Notes under the pieces: generated by a model
Databases searched by the model: none
What the model saw: the letters and a program-made list of their open reading frames with translations, nothing else
Told to the model about the DNA's origin: nothing
In this document: one piece after another, positions 25,197 to 34,498 of the stretch
How positions within the stretch are numbered: the stretch's first letter is position 1
Layout: the number at the start of each line of letters is the position of its first letter
Assembly (NCBI RefSeq): GCF_016859125.1
Contig: NZ_CP069338.1
Location: 4,651,501 to 4,715,500, forward strand
From: Archangium violaceum
GTDB taxonomy: Bacteria; Myxococcota; Myxococcia; Myxococcales; Myxococcaceae
DNA length: 64,000 nucleotides
Reading direction: 5' to 3'
Position numbers and translations under genes: made by a program

Positions 25197-26264
25197 ATGA
25201 AGAACAACACGTCCACGCGTGAAGTCCATCCTACGTTCCTCTGCCTGAGCTCGGCGTTCCCGAAGAATGCCTATGCGCAGAAGGATCTCTACGAGACGTT
25301 CGGCAAGGAGATCTACGGCGACATCGCCGCGCTCGAGCGCATCATCCGGCGCGTCCGCGTGAAGCGCCGCTACCTGGCCCTGGACCCGCGCGAGGTGCTG
25401 AGCCGCAAGGTCGGGCTCGGTGAGCGCATGGCCATCTTCGAGCGCGAAGTCATGGAGGTGGGAGGGCGCTCGGTGGAGGCGGTGCTGCGTCAGGTGGATC
25501 GCGAGTCCATCGGCAGCTTCGTCATGGCCAGCAGCACCGGCTACATCGCTCCCACGCCGGATCTGCTCCTGGCGAGGCAGCACCACCTGCCCGCCCAGCT
25601 GCGCCGCACCTTCGTGGGCAACATGGCCTGCAACGGGGGGATGAACGCGCTCAACGTCGCCCTGGACAGCCTGATGGCGCGCCCGAACGAGCGGGTGCTG
25701 CTCAATTGCACCGAGTTCAGCTCGCTCCACGTCCGCCCCGAGGAGTCCAGCCGCGAGCAGGTCGTCGTCCACGCCCTCTTCGCCGATGGGAGTGCCTCCA
25801 CCGTGATGGGCATGGAGCCGCCGGGGGTCGGGCCGCAGGTGCTGGACTTCCACTCCACGCACCTCTACGGCGCGGTCGACCTGATGACGTGGCGGCTGGT
25901 GGACGAGGGCTTCCGCATGACGCTCTCGCCCGAGGTGCCCGGCCTCATCGGGGAGCACATCGAGTCGCTCATCGGAGCGCTCACCGCGAAGGCGGGCCTG
26001 AGCGCCAGTGACATCAAGCACTGGGCCGTCCATCCGGGTGGGCCGAAGATCGTGGAGGTCATCGGCCAGAAGTTCGGGCTGAGCGACTCCCAGCTCCGCT
26101 CCACCTGGCACATCCTCGAGGAGTACGGCAACTGCTCCTCGGCCACCGTCTACCTCGTCCTGGAGGATCTGATCGCCAAGGACAAGCCGCGGCCGGGTGA
26201 GTACGGCGTGATGCTCGCCTTCGGCCCCGGGTTGACGATGGAAGGGGCCCTGCTGCGCTTCTGA
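25197..26264 (+). CDS. Type III polyketide synthase (chalcone synthase family)
   Basis: 355 aa, thiolase fold. The catalytic triad is in place: Cys145 (GNMACNGGMNAL), His279 (WAVHPGGPKI) and Asn312 (EYGNCSSATV). The HPGGPKI and GNCSSATV blocks separate it from FabH. It should condense an acyl-CoA starter with malonyl-CoA to make alkylresorcinol- or pyrone-type products; the starter cannot be read from sequence. No adjacent methyltransferase or monooxygenase follows on this strand; the upstream SDR is a possible tailoring enzyme. Confidence 0.93.
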   Translation: MKNNTSTREVHPTFLCLSSAFPKNAYAQKDLYETFGKEIYGDIAALERIIRRVRVKRRYLALDPREVLSRKVGLGERMAIFEREVMEVGGRSVEAVLRQVDRESIGSFVMASSTGYIAPTPDLLLARQHHLPAQLRRTFVGNMACNGGMNALNVALDSLMARPNERVLLNCTEFSSLHVRPEESSREQVVVHALFADGSASTVMGMEPPGVGPQVLDFHSTHLYGAVDLMTWRLVDEGFRMTLSPEVPGLIGEHIESLIGALTAKAGLSASDIKHWAVHPGGPKIVEVIGQKFGLSDSQLRSTWHILEEYGNCSSATVYLVLEDLIAKDKPRPGEYGVMLAFGPGLTMEGALLRF

Positions 26265-26276
26265 GGCGCTCCGGGC

Positions 26277-27077
26277 CTACCGGAAGGTCAGGCCGGTCAT
26301 GGGGAGCCGGGAGGCCATCATGCGCCGACGCCGGAGGATGGAGCGCAATCCCAGCCACATGGCCACGAGTGACACACCCATCCACACCGCGGCCCAGAGG
26401 GGCGCGGGCAGGTACGTGAGCTGCGCCATGGCCTGGGCGTCGGAGACACCGACCTCCAGGCCATAGCCGAACAGGCCCTTGATGTCCTGAAGGGCCATCA
26501 GGCACGACAGCGCGGCGATCCACACGATCAGCCCGCGCCTCATCCACACCGGGCCCTTCCACGCGACCAGTCCCAGCAGGGCGCCCATGCCGGCGATGAA
26601 GCCGAGCGTGAAGAGTCCATCCGAGCGCGAGGAGCCGGTGGCGAGCGCATGGGCGGCACCGGGGTCGGGCGGGAGCAGGGGCACCCAGAGGACGGCCACA
26701 CCCACCATCCAGGCGACCAGGCCCCATAGGAGCAGGCGTCCACTGCGCATGCGACCGGCGGCCACCAGCAGCAGGGCTCCGGCGACGGAGGAGCCCACGT
26801 AGCCACCGGAGGCGATGAGCAGCTCCTTCCAGAGCGAACCCGTGAGTGAGTGGTAGGTGAGCCCACCCGTGGCCGGGCTGATGGTGACGCTGCCCACGTG
26901 TGAGCCCAGGGCCCAGGCGGTGAGGGCGTGTCCGCTCTCGTGCATGAGCGTCACGAGCAGCCGGAAGGGGTACAGCCACACCGTCTGCCAGAGGAAGAGG
27001 CTGGCCACGGCGGCGAGCACCAGACACGCCAGCAGGGCGCGGGTGGACATCGGCGGCGGCTCGGGGACGGGTCGCAT
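26277..27077 (-). CDS. Membrane M50-like zinc metallopeptidase
   Basis: 266 aa with about seven transmembrane helices. The zinc motif HESGH (H46, E47, H50) lies in the first helical pair (LLVTLMHESGHALTAWALG), followed by a beta segment (VGSVTISPATGGLTYHSL), as in the M50B peptidase family. A second metal-ligand motif (an Asp/Asn-rich late helix) is not obvious. It converges with the PKS gene (12 bp between stops) and has a divergent DUF202 neighbour. Substrate unknown. Confidence 0.85.
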   Translation of the reverse strand: MRPVPEPPPMSTRALLACLVLAAVASLFLWQTVWLYPFRLLVTLMHESGHALTAWALGSHVGSVTISPATGGLTYHSLTGSLWKELLIASGGYVGSSVAGALLLVAAGRMRSGRLLLWGLVAWMVGVAVLWVPLLPPDPGAAHALATGSSRSDGLFTLGFIAGMGALLGLVAWKGPVWMRRGLIVWIAALSCLMALQDIKGLFGYGLEVGVSDAQAMAQLTYLPAPLWAAVWMGVSLVAMWLGLRSILRRRRMMASRLPMTGLTFR

Positions 27078-27189
27078 GACGCTTGGACGCTAACACGGGA
27101 CTTTTTGTTCCGCGGGTCGTCTCACGGGGAGCGGGCAGGGGAGGGGGTCCCGGGTTGCATGGCACCTCCAGAGCGGGTGTGATGAAGGG

Positions 27190-27648
27190 GTGAGTCTTCC
27201 CGTAGAGCCGCTTTCCTCCGGAGCTCCTTCCCCGGAGAGCCCGCCCCCCGTGACTCCGGTCGCCCCTCGCCCGGCCCGGGATGCGCGCTACGACTGGGCC
27301 GCCGAACGCACCTTGCTGGCGTGGGTCCGCACCGGCCTGGCGATGATGGGGTTTGGCTTCGTCGTGGCCCGCTTCGGTGCCTTCCTGCGAGCGCTCGGTG
27401 TCACCGCGCCCGGTGCGGTGCTGGACCAGGGCCAGTCCTCCTCCTCGATGGTGGTGGGTCTGCTGATGGTGGCGTTCGGCATCGTGGCCAACCTCGTGGC
27501 CGTCCAACGCTACCTGTACAACCACCGGGCGCTCTCGCGTGGGGAGCCCATCGACCCCTCCCCGGCCGGTCCCGCGGCGCTGGCCATCTTCGCCGCGTTG
27601 CTCGGGGGCGTGCTGGTGCTCCTGTTGGGGAGGACCCTGCTGAGCTGA
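27190..27648 (+). CDS. DUF202 (YidH-type) membrane protein
   Basis: 152 aa from GTG 27190. A Pro-rich cytosolic start (1-30) is followed by the DUF202 motif ARYDWAAERTLLAWVRTGLAMMGFGFVVARF. Two more transmembrane helices lie at about 88-105 and 128-150. The typical DUF202 length is about 110 aa; the extra is the Pro-rich N-terminus. Function unknown; inner membrane. Confidence 0.9.
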   Translation: MSLPVEPLSSGAPSPESPPPVTPVAPRPARDARYDWAAERTLLAWVRTGLAMMGFGFVVARFGAFLRALGVTAPGAVLDQGQSSSSMVVGLLMVAFGIVANLVAVQRYLYNHRALSRGEPIDPSPAGPAALAIFAALLGGVLVLLLGRTLLS

Positions 27649-27702
27649 GCGCCGCGCCTCCCCCCATGCTGGAGCGGTGGGGCCCGGCATAGAGTGGGGG
27701 GA

Positions 27703-29925
27703 ATGGCATCGGACATGGCATCCAGGAAGAGCACGGTCGAGGCGTATGCCGCCCAGCACCGGGGCGACGCGGACCACTACGCCACCTACTTCGCGGGCAT
27801 GGATGCGTCCATGCAGCAGAAGGTGGCCCTCACCACCGCGCACTTCCCCACGCGCGGCCGGGTGGCGGACATGGGCAGTGGCTCGGGCCGTGGCACCCAT
27901 GACCTGGCCTGTCTCTACAGGGGCCTGGAGTTGGTGGGCGTGGACATCAACCCCGTGTCCGTGGACATGGCCGCCGCCTCCTACCAGCGCCCCAACCTGC
28001 GCTTCGTGGTGGGCGACATCGCCGACCCCGTCTTTCCTCCGGAGTCGCTGGATGGGGTGCTCGACTCGTCGGTGCTCCACCACGTCACCAGCTTCAACGG
28101 CTTCTCGCTCGCGCGGCTGGAGGAGTGTCTGGACAACCATGTGCGCGCGCTGCGTACCGGCGGTGTCATCATCATCCGCGACTTCCTCGTTCCGGAGGGG
28201 CCCGAGGAGGTGTTCCTCGACCTGCCCGAGACGGATGGGGCGGCCGAGGGTCCCGTCTCCGGGCTCTCCACCGCCGCGCTCTTCGAGCGCTTCGCACGCG
28301 ACTTCCGTTGCAGCGTCAACCGCGACGGCCCGGTGCCCCATACACGGCTCGCCTCGCCCCACGCGGGGCACGTCCGCTACCGGCTCACCCTGCGCGCCGC
28401 CAATGAGTTCATCCTCCGCAAGGACTACCGCACCGACTGGGACGTGGAGCTGCTCGAGGAGTATTCCTATTTCTCCCAGTCCCAGTTCGAGTCCGCCTTC
28501 CGGCGCCGCGGGCTGCGCATCCTCAGCTCGATGCCCATCCGCAACCCGTGGATCATCGCCAACCGCTACGAGGGCCGTTTTCATTTGAGCGACCTCGAGG
28601 GCCGGCCGCTGCCGTTCCCGGCCACCAACTACCTCATCGTCGGGGAGAAGGTGCCCCCGGGCGCGGGCGTCGAGCTGCGCGAGGAGCGCCGGGAGTCGCT
28701 CACCACGCCCCACTTCCTGTCCCTCCGCGCCTGGCGCCACGACTCCGGCCACGTCCTCGAGCTGGTGGAGCGTCCGGGGCGCACGTTGGATCTGCTGCCC
28801 TGGTTCCGCCAGGACGGCCAGGTGTTCGTGCTGGCGAAGAAGGGCTTTCCGCGGCCCATCGTCAACGCGTGCGCGGACCATCCCAACCTGGGAGGCGCGG
28901 CGCTGTCCGGATACGTCACCGAGCCCCTCGCCGCCATCACCCACGCGGGAGAGGCGCCGGACAAGGCCATCGCGCGCATCCTGCACGAGCGGGCCGGGCT
29001 GTCCGCCGACAGCATCCGCTCCCTGAGCGAGCCGGCGCGCTACTTCACCTCGCCCGGTGGGGTGAGCGAGCGCGTGGCCGCGTACCTGGTGGAGGTCGCG
29101 CCTACCGCCGGGTTGCCCGCGCCCGACTACGGTCCGTTCACCAGTGCGGGCTCGGTGCGCGAGCTCGATGCGCGCCAGGTGCTCCGTGCCTGCCACGTGG
29201 GCGGCATGGTGGACGCGCGGTTGGAGATCAACATCCACCGTCTGCTGCGCCACCTGGGCACCTCTCCCGGGCCGTGGATCGGCGCGACGCTCCAGCTCAC
29301 CGAGCAGACCGGTGGGCCTCGCTGGGCCCAGGACGCGCTGACGCCCGAGCGCCGCGTGACGTTCACTCCCCACGAGGAGGGTGCCAGTGGCTACCTGGAC
29401 CTGCGCACCGGCACCTTCTCCGAGCGGGACGCGGAGGGGCGCGTGTTGGCGAGCGTGCCGCGCGAGTACCTCGTGCCGCGCGAGGCCAGCCGCAACACCA
29501 CGGTGGCGCTTCCGGTGGTGCGGACGCGGGAGGGCTTCTGGGTGGGGCTCGAGCACCGGGAGTTGCCGGTGGTGCAGCACTTCACGGGCAGCGCCCACTT
29601 CGCGGTGACACCGGCCTGGCGGCTGCCCCGGACGCTCACCCACCTGGGCCAGGTGCCCGCCTTCATCACCGAGCGCCTGCGCGAGGAGTTCTCCGTCACG
29701 GTACGCGATGTCTGGGAGCTCGGAGGCTCGTACCACGCGACTCCAGGTGTCACTCCCGAGCTGGTGTGGCCGTTCGCCGTGGAGGTCGAGGCCGACGCGG
29801 CGTGTGACTCGCGCCTGCGCTGGATGCCACTCGAGGTGCTCATCGGCCAGTTGGACGAGGTGCAGGATGCGCACCTGCTGGTGGTGGCCTGGCGGCTGGC
29901 GCACGCGCTGGGCGTGTTGGGGTGA
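27703..29925 (+). CDS. SAM methyltransferase fused to a large unassigned C-terminal region
   Basis: 740 aa. Residues about 1-300 are a class I methyltransferase: motif I VADMGSGSGRG, then LVGVDINPVSV, VVGDI and GVLDSSVLHHV. Residues about 330-740 contain two similar alpha/beta stretches with Nudix-hydrolase-like flavour (AIARILHERAGLSADSIRSLSEPARYFTSPGGVSERVAAYLVEV, and later ITERLREEFSVTVRDVWELGGSYHATPGVTPELVWPFAVEV). A clean GX5EX7REUXEEXGU Nudix box is absent. I do not recognise the fusion. GTG 27694 is an alternative start. Confidence 0.75.
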   Translation: MASDMASRKSTVEAYAAQHRGDADHYATYFAGMDASMQQKVALTTAHFPTRGRVADMGSGSGRGTHDLACLYRGLELVGVDINPVSVDMAAASYQRPNLRFVVGDIADPVFPPESLDGVLDSSVLHHVTSFNGFSLARLEECLDNHVRALRTGGVIIIRDFLVPEGPEEVFLDLPETDGAAEGPVSGLSTAALFERFARDFRCSVNRDGPVPHTRLASPHAGHVRYRLTLRAANEFILRKDYRTDWDVELLEEYSYFSQSQFESAFRRRGLRILSSMPIRNPWIIANRYEGRFHLSDLEGRPLPFPATNYLIVGEKVPPGAGVELREERRESLTTPHFLSLRAWRHDSGHVLELVERPGRTLDLLPWFRQDGQVFVLAKKGFPRPIVNACADHPNLGGAALSGYVTEPLAAITHAGEAPDKAIARILHERAGLSADSIRSLSEPARYFTSPGGVSERVAAYLVEVAPTAGLPAPDYGPFTSAGSVRELDARQVLRACHVGGMVDARLEINIHRLLRHLGTSPGPWIGATLQLTEQTGGPRWAQDALTPERRVTFTPHEEGASGYLDLRTGTFSERDAEGRVLASVPREYLVPREASRNTTVALPVVRTREGFWVGLEHRELPVVQHFTGSAHFAVTPAWRLPRTLTHLGQVPAFITERLREEFSVTVRDVWELGGSYHATPGVTPELVWPFAVEVEADAACDSRLRWMPLEVLIGQLDEVQDAHLLVVAWRLAHALGVLG

Positions 29926-29942
29926 GGCTCCGCCACTTCCCT

Positions 29943-32279
29943 CTACGAGTGGGCCTCACACTCCCCCCTCGTCCCGTCGTGCTCCGAGCCCAGGCCCAGC
30001 GGCAGCCGCACCGTGGCCACCGCTCCGCCGCCCTCGCGCGGGCGCAGTGAGATGCGCCCTCCGTGGCGGCGGATGATCTCCCGCGACACGTACAGCCCCA
30101 CGCCGATGCCCGAGATGCCCGTCTGCTCGCGCCGGTCCCCGCGCTCGAAACGCCCGAAGAGCTGCTCCTCGTCCTCCACGCGCAGGCCGATTCCCCGGTC
30201 CGCCACCACCAGCTCCGCCTCGCCGTCCGGCAGCACCCGCGTGAACACCTCGATGAGTCCCCCCGTCGGGCTGTACTTGATGGCGTTGGACACGAGGTTG
30301 TGCACCACCTGCTCCATGCGGAGCTCGTCGAAGACGCCCACCAGCGGGCGCGTGAAGAGCTCCAACGTGTGCAGCGGCGAGGCTCCCACCAGCCCCTCCG
30401 CCACCCGCCGCACCACCTCGCTCAGGTCCATCCGCGTGCGCTGCAGGGGCAGCTGCTCCAGGCCGAGCTGCGAGGCATCCAGCAGCTGGTTCACCAGCCG
30501 CGTCACCCGGTCCACCTGCCGGCTCACGTTGTCCAGCCGAGCCACGTGCTCGCCGCCCACCTTGCGCCTCAATAGCTGCACCTGCGCCTTGAGCGCCGTG
30601 AGCGGCGTCTTCAGCTCGTGCGAGGCGATGGACAGGAACGCGTCCTTCTCCCGGCTGGTGCGCTCGATGGCCTCGAGCTGCCGGGAGATCTGCCAGGCCA
30701 TCCGGTCGAACGTCTCCGCCAGCTGGCTCAGCTCGCGAGGCGCGTCCCTGGCCGCCTCGGAGGCGCGCGCCGTGCGGTCCCCCGCGGTCAACCGGGCCGC
30801 CGCGTGCGACACCTCCTGCACCGGGGCGACGATGACGCGCGAGAAGCCGAGCGCCAGCAACACCGCCGCCACCGTGGCCAACCCCATCGTGCCCAGCAGG
30901 CCGAAGTAGGCCTGCTCCACGTCGTGCTGCAGCCGCGTGTCCGGTTGCTCCACCACCACCCGCCAGCCCAGCGCGGGGACCTCCACCATGCCGAAGTGGC
31001 GCATCGTGCCCACGCGCACCAGTGTCACCGCGTCCTGCTCGACCTCGTAGCTCCCCGTGCCGCCGCTGCCCACGCGCTCCAGCGCCCGCTCCAGCGACGT
31101 GCCGCGGATGCTCTGCAGCTGCCCCGGTCCCTCGTCGGCCGAGTCGAAGATGATGCCCCCTCGCGCGTCGGCCACGAGCACCCGCTTCGGAGTGTCCCCC
31201 ACCTGCGCGCGGGCATGTCGGCGCAGCCTCGGGAGATCCATCGCCGCCAGCACGTAGCCCGCGTAGTGCTCCTCGCGGCGGATGGGGGCCAGCGTCACCA
31301 CCAGGGGGCCCTGCACGCCGCCGCGCCCGAGGAAGACGTCACTCACGAGGGGCTCGCGCGCGCTCCGCACCTCGCGCACGTAGGGCCTATCCGAGAAGTC
31401 GGTGCCCGCCAGCGGACGGCCCGCTTCGTCATTGCGCGGGGAGAAGGCGAGCGCTACCCCCTCCGGGCCGCCGATGTAGGCGTTGACGACCTCTGGCGAG
31501 TACGTGACGAGCGCGTCCAACTCGCCCTCGAGGAAATGGGGACCCGGCAGCCGCCCTTCCTGCGAGAGGCTCGTCGAGAGCGTACGGGCCAGCTTCGAGA
31601 CGCCATGGCTGGCGTGCGCGAGGCTGCTCTCGATTTCACTGACCACCACCCCGGCCGCGTGCAGGTTCTCCTCGTCCACCTGCCGCACCTCGGAGGCGTA
31701 GCGCGCGCGGCCCTCGGCGCCGCCCACCACCAGCAGCGGGATGATGGCCCCCAGCGTGAGCGCCGAGCCGAACGCACGGCCGATGGACATGTCCGCCAGG
31801 GGCAGGGGCAGCAGCACACGCAGGCGCGCGCGCACGTGGGGGATGAGCAGCACCACCTGGAGGACGAGCACCGCCAACAGCCCGTTCACCGCCTGCTTCA
31901 ATCCCGCCACCAGCGTGGCATCCAGCGGGATGCCCTCCACCAGCCGGTAGGTGAGGAGGAAGTACAGCGGGCTCAGCGCCCAGTAGCAGGCGTCCGCCAC
32001 CAACGGGGTGAGGCGCCGACGCAGCGCGCCAACGAAGACACCCTCCAGGATGATGTTGAGCCAGCCCCAGGGATGGCCCCACAGCCAGAGGGTCCTCATT
32101 CCGGCCACAGCCCCCGCCAGCCCGCCCGCCAGTGGGCCGAACAGCACCGCGGCGATGAGCACCAGCAGGGGTCCGAGCAGCAGGTGGACCCCGGGCAGGA
32201 CCTCGAGGGCCGCCAGGTTGAGCACCAACCCGATCAGCCCGAGGCCCAGACCCCACGCTATGCGCCCCAGGGTGCTCAT
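29943..32279 (-). CDS. Membrane histidine kinase with extracytoplasmic sensor domain
   Basis: 778 aa from ATG 32279; an in-frame upstream start adds 91 unlikely residues. The N-terminus has about six transmembrane helices (5TM-LYT-like, 1-185). A periplasmic PAS/dCache-type sensor (about 210-440) and another transmembrane helix follow. Then come HAMP, HisKA with phospho-acceptor H554 (SIASHELKTPL) and an HATPase_c domain with N, G1 and G2 boxes (NAIKYSP, DRGIGL, GIGVGLYVS). No response regulator is adjacent, so it is orphan here. It converges with the methyltransferase gene (17 bp between stops). Confidence 0.92.
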   Translation of the reverse strand: MSTLGRIAWGLGLGLIGLVLNLAALEVLPGVHLLLGPLLVLIAAVLFGPLAGGLAGAVAGMRTLWLWGHPWGWLNIILEGVFVGALRRRLTPLVADACYWALSPLYFLLTYRLVEGIPLDATLVAGLKQAVNGLLAVLVLQVVLLIPHVRARLRVLLPLPLADMSIGRAFGSALTLGAIIPLLVVGGAEGRARYASEVRQVDEENLHAAGVVVSEIESSLAHASHGVSKLARTLSTSLSQEGRLPGPHFLEGELDALVTYSPEVVNAYIGGPEGVALAFSPRNDEAGRPLAGTDFSDRPYVREVRSAREPLVSDVFLGRGGVQGPLVVTLAPIRREEHYAGYVLAAMDLPRLRRHARAQVGDTPKRVLVADARGGIIFDSADEGPGQLQSIRGTSLERALERVGSGGTGSYEVEQDAVTLVRVGTMRHFGMVEVPALGWRVVVEQPDTRLQHDVEQAYFGLLGTMGLATVAAVLLALGFSRVIVAPVQEVSHAAARLTAGDRTARASEAARDAPRELSQLAETFDRMAWQISRQLEAIERTSREKDAFLSIASHELKTPLTALKAQVQLLRRKVGGEHVARLDNVSRQVDRVTRLVNQLLDASQLGLEQLPLQRTRMDLSEVVRRVAEGLVGASPLHTLELFTRPLVGVFDELRMEQVVHNLVSNAIKYSPTGGLIEVFTRVLPDGEAELVVADRGIGLRVEDEEQLFGRFERGDRREQTGISGIGVGLYVSREIIRRHGGRISLRPREGGGAVATVRLPLGLGSEHDGTRGECEAHS

Positions 32280-32623
32280 CCGTGCCCAGGGTGCGCACCT
32301 GCTGCCGACACCGCAACGCTTCCTCGCCCTTTGGGTGCGCTGGCAGGAGTTGATGCCGGTTGACTGACCGACACGGCAGCCGAGCACGCTGGATGTCTCC
32401 AACGAGGCTGGACGCGGATCCGTGGTTCCTCGAAGGACGGGCGGGCATGCGTTGGACCCTGGACGAATCCTGGACAGCCCACGGAATGTCGGGTCTGTTT
32501 GCGCGCGGCGTCGTCCCTGTGCCAGACGGGGAGGTAGCTCCCGTCTCTCCACACCTGGGATGCAGCGCCGCGGGGGGGGTCCGGTCGGAAGCGGACCCGC
32601 AGGGGCCCCGACACGGAGAAATC
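32280..32623. other. 344-bp divergent intergenic region
   Basis: Between the histidine kinase start and the OmpA-like start. It should hold both promoters. I see a GC-rich stretch with weak inverted-repeat potential but no convincing gene or defined site. Confidence 0.4.
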
Positions 32624-34480
32624 ATGAGACACACCAGGCCGTCGTTCCGCCGGGGGGCGGGATACGTGCGTTCGTCTACCATTGCCACCCTCCTGCTCGC
32701 ATCGAGCGCGCTCGCGCAGCCCTCGGGCCTGCCCTCGTTCGAACTGGAGCGGCTGGAGCTGAACCCCAATGGCCGAGGCTCGCTGCTGATGGGCACCGGC
32801 GAGCTGCTGCCCCAGGGCGGCTTTCGCGTCTCGCTCGCGGGGCAGTACGAGAACGAGCCCCTGGTGATGTACCGGGATGGCAACCGGCTGGGCTCGGTGG
32901 TGAGCGACCGGGTGACGGCGCACCTGCTGGCGGCATGGGCACCGATGCACTGGCTGGAGCTGGGCGTGCAGTTGCCGCTGGTGGCCTGGCAGCGCGGGGA
33001 TGACCTCGGCGCGCAAGGTGTCACGGCACCGGGCCGTACGGGGTTGGCCACCCCTTCGGCGCACGTGCGGCTGGGGCTGCTCGCGCAACGGCGGGAGGCG
33101 CCGGTGGACCTGGCGCTCGAGCTGGGCGTGGGGCTGCCCGTGGGCAGCGTGGACACGCTCTCGCGCGACAGCATCGTGCGCATCTCGCCCAAGCTGATGC
33201 TGGGCCGGAACTTCGGCGCGCTGCGTGTCGGCGTGGAGGCGGGAGCGCTGATTCGGCCCGCGGTCGTCCTCGGGGACGAGGGCGCGGTGCAGGACGAGCT
33301 GGGCAACGAGGTGCGCTTGGGCGCGGTACTGGCCACCACGGGCGATGGGCTGCGCGGCGAGCTCAACGTGCGCGGCACCGTGCCGCTCACCCGCGAGTCC
33401 AGCTCCCTGGAGGTGCTGGCCGGTCTCCGGCTGCCCGTGGGCGAGTCCGTCGAGGCCTACGCGCTCGGTGGCCCGGGCTTCGGTGATGCTCCGGGGACGC
33501 CCACCTTCCGCCTGTTGCTCGGCGTGGCCTTTGGCGGGGGCGAGCGGCCGGATGCCTCGCGGCGTGACGACGATGGCGATGGCGTGAGGAACGACGATGA
33601 CAGGTGCCCCACGATGGCGGGTCCGGTCGAGCGCTGGGGCTGCCCTCGGGCGGAGCCCTCGGACCAGGACCTCGTCCCGGATGACCAGGACGCGTGCCCC
33701 ACGGAGGATGGTCCGGCCGAGAACCAGGGCTGCCCGGTGCGGGACTCGGACCAGGACGGGACCAGCGACGACATGGACCCATGCCCCACGGAGGCGGGTC
33801 CGGTCGAGCGCCAGGGCTGTCCGGTGAAGGACTCGGACCAGGACGGTATCGAGAACGACCTGGACGAGTGCCCCACGGAGGCGGGTCCGGCCGAGCGCCA
33901 GGGCTGCCCGGTGAAGGACTCGGACAAGGACGGCCTCGAGGACGCCGCGGACAGGTGCCCCACGGAGGCGGGCCTGGCGGAGCTGCGCGGCTGCCCGGCG
34001 AAGGACACGGACGCCGACGGCGTGGCGGACCACCTGGACAACTGCCCCGCCGACAAGGGCGTGGCCACCAACGCGGGCTGCCCGGTGCGGCAGAAGCAGC
34101 TCGTGGCCATCCAGACGGGCAAGCTGGAGATCAAGGAGTCGGTGTTCTTCGCCACGGGCAAGGCCATCATCCAGCCGCGCTCCTTCAAGATGCTGGACCA
34201 GGTGGCCCGGGTGCTCCAGCAGCACCCGGAGGTCGACCGGATGGTCATCGAGGGCCACACCGACAACCGTGGCAACGCGGAGGCCAACCGCAAGCTGTCG
34301 CTGGCGCGGGCCGAGGCGGTGAGGGGCTACCTCGTGAGCAAGGGTGTGGAGCCGTCACGCCTGGAGGCGAAGGGTTTCGGTCCGGACCGGCCCCTCGCGT
34401 CCAACAAGACGGAAAAGGGCCGCGCGGCCAACCGCCGCGTGGAGTTCATCATCGTCACCGCCGAGCGCGAGCTGAAGTAG
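32624..34480 (+). CDS. OmpA-family protein with thrombospondin type-3 repeats
   Basis: 618 aa from ATG 32624; the in-frame upstream extension is not protein-like. A signal peptide is cut near residue 32 (ASSALAQ). Residues about 35-305 form a beta-barrel-like region. TSP3-type calcium-binding repeats (DSDQDGxxxxxDxCPTEAG, six or so) fill about 315-485. A C-terminal OmpA/MotB peptidoglycan-binding domain includes the TDNRGNAEANRKLSLARAEAV motif. It likely links outer membrane to cell wall. Gene order with the AgmC-like gene 18 nt downstream suggests an operon. Confidence 0.9.
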   Translation: MRHTRPSFRRGAGYVRSSTIATLLLASSALAQPSGLPSFELERLELNPNGRGSLLMGTGELLPQGGFRVSLAGQYENEPLVMYRDGNRLGSVVSDRVTAHLLAAWAPMHWLELGVQLPLVAWQRGDDLGAQGVTAPGRTGLATPSAHVRLGLLAQRREAPVDLALELGVGLPVGSVDTLSRDSIVRISPKLMLGRNFGALRVGVEAGALIRPAVVLGDEGAVQDELGNEVRLGAVLATTGDGLRGELNVRGTVPLTRESSSLEVLAGLRLPVGESVEAYALGGPGFGDAPGTPTFRLLLGVAFGGGERPDASRRDDDGDGVRNDDDRCPTMAGPVERWGCPRAEPSDQDLVPDDQDACPTEDGPAENQGCPVRDSDQDGTSDDMDPCPTEAGPVERQGCPVKDSDQDGIENDLDECPTEAGPAERQGCPVKDSDKDGLEDAADRCPTEAGLAELRGCPAKDTDADGVADHLDNCPADKGVATNAGCPVRQKQLVAIQTGKLEIKESVFFATGKAIIQPRSFKMLDQVARVLQQHPEVDRMVIEGHTDNRGNAEANRKLSLARAEAVRGYLVSKGVEPSRLEAKGFGPDRPLASNKTEKGRAANRRVEFIIVTAERELK

Positions 34481-34498
34481 TCGAGGGAATCGATACAT

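Noticed and set aside
26059-29904. 1281-codon open frame on the minus strand
   Set aside because: It is antisense to the M50, DUF202 and methyltransferase genes, has low-complexity His/Arg/Gly-rich sequence, and arises from high-GC codon use.
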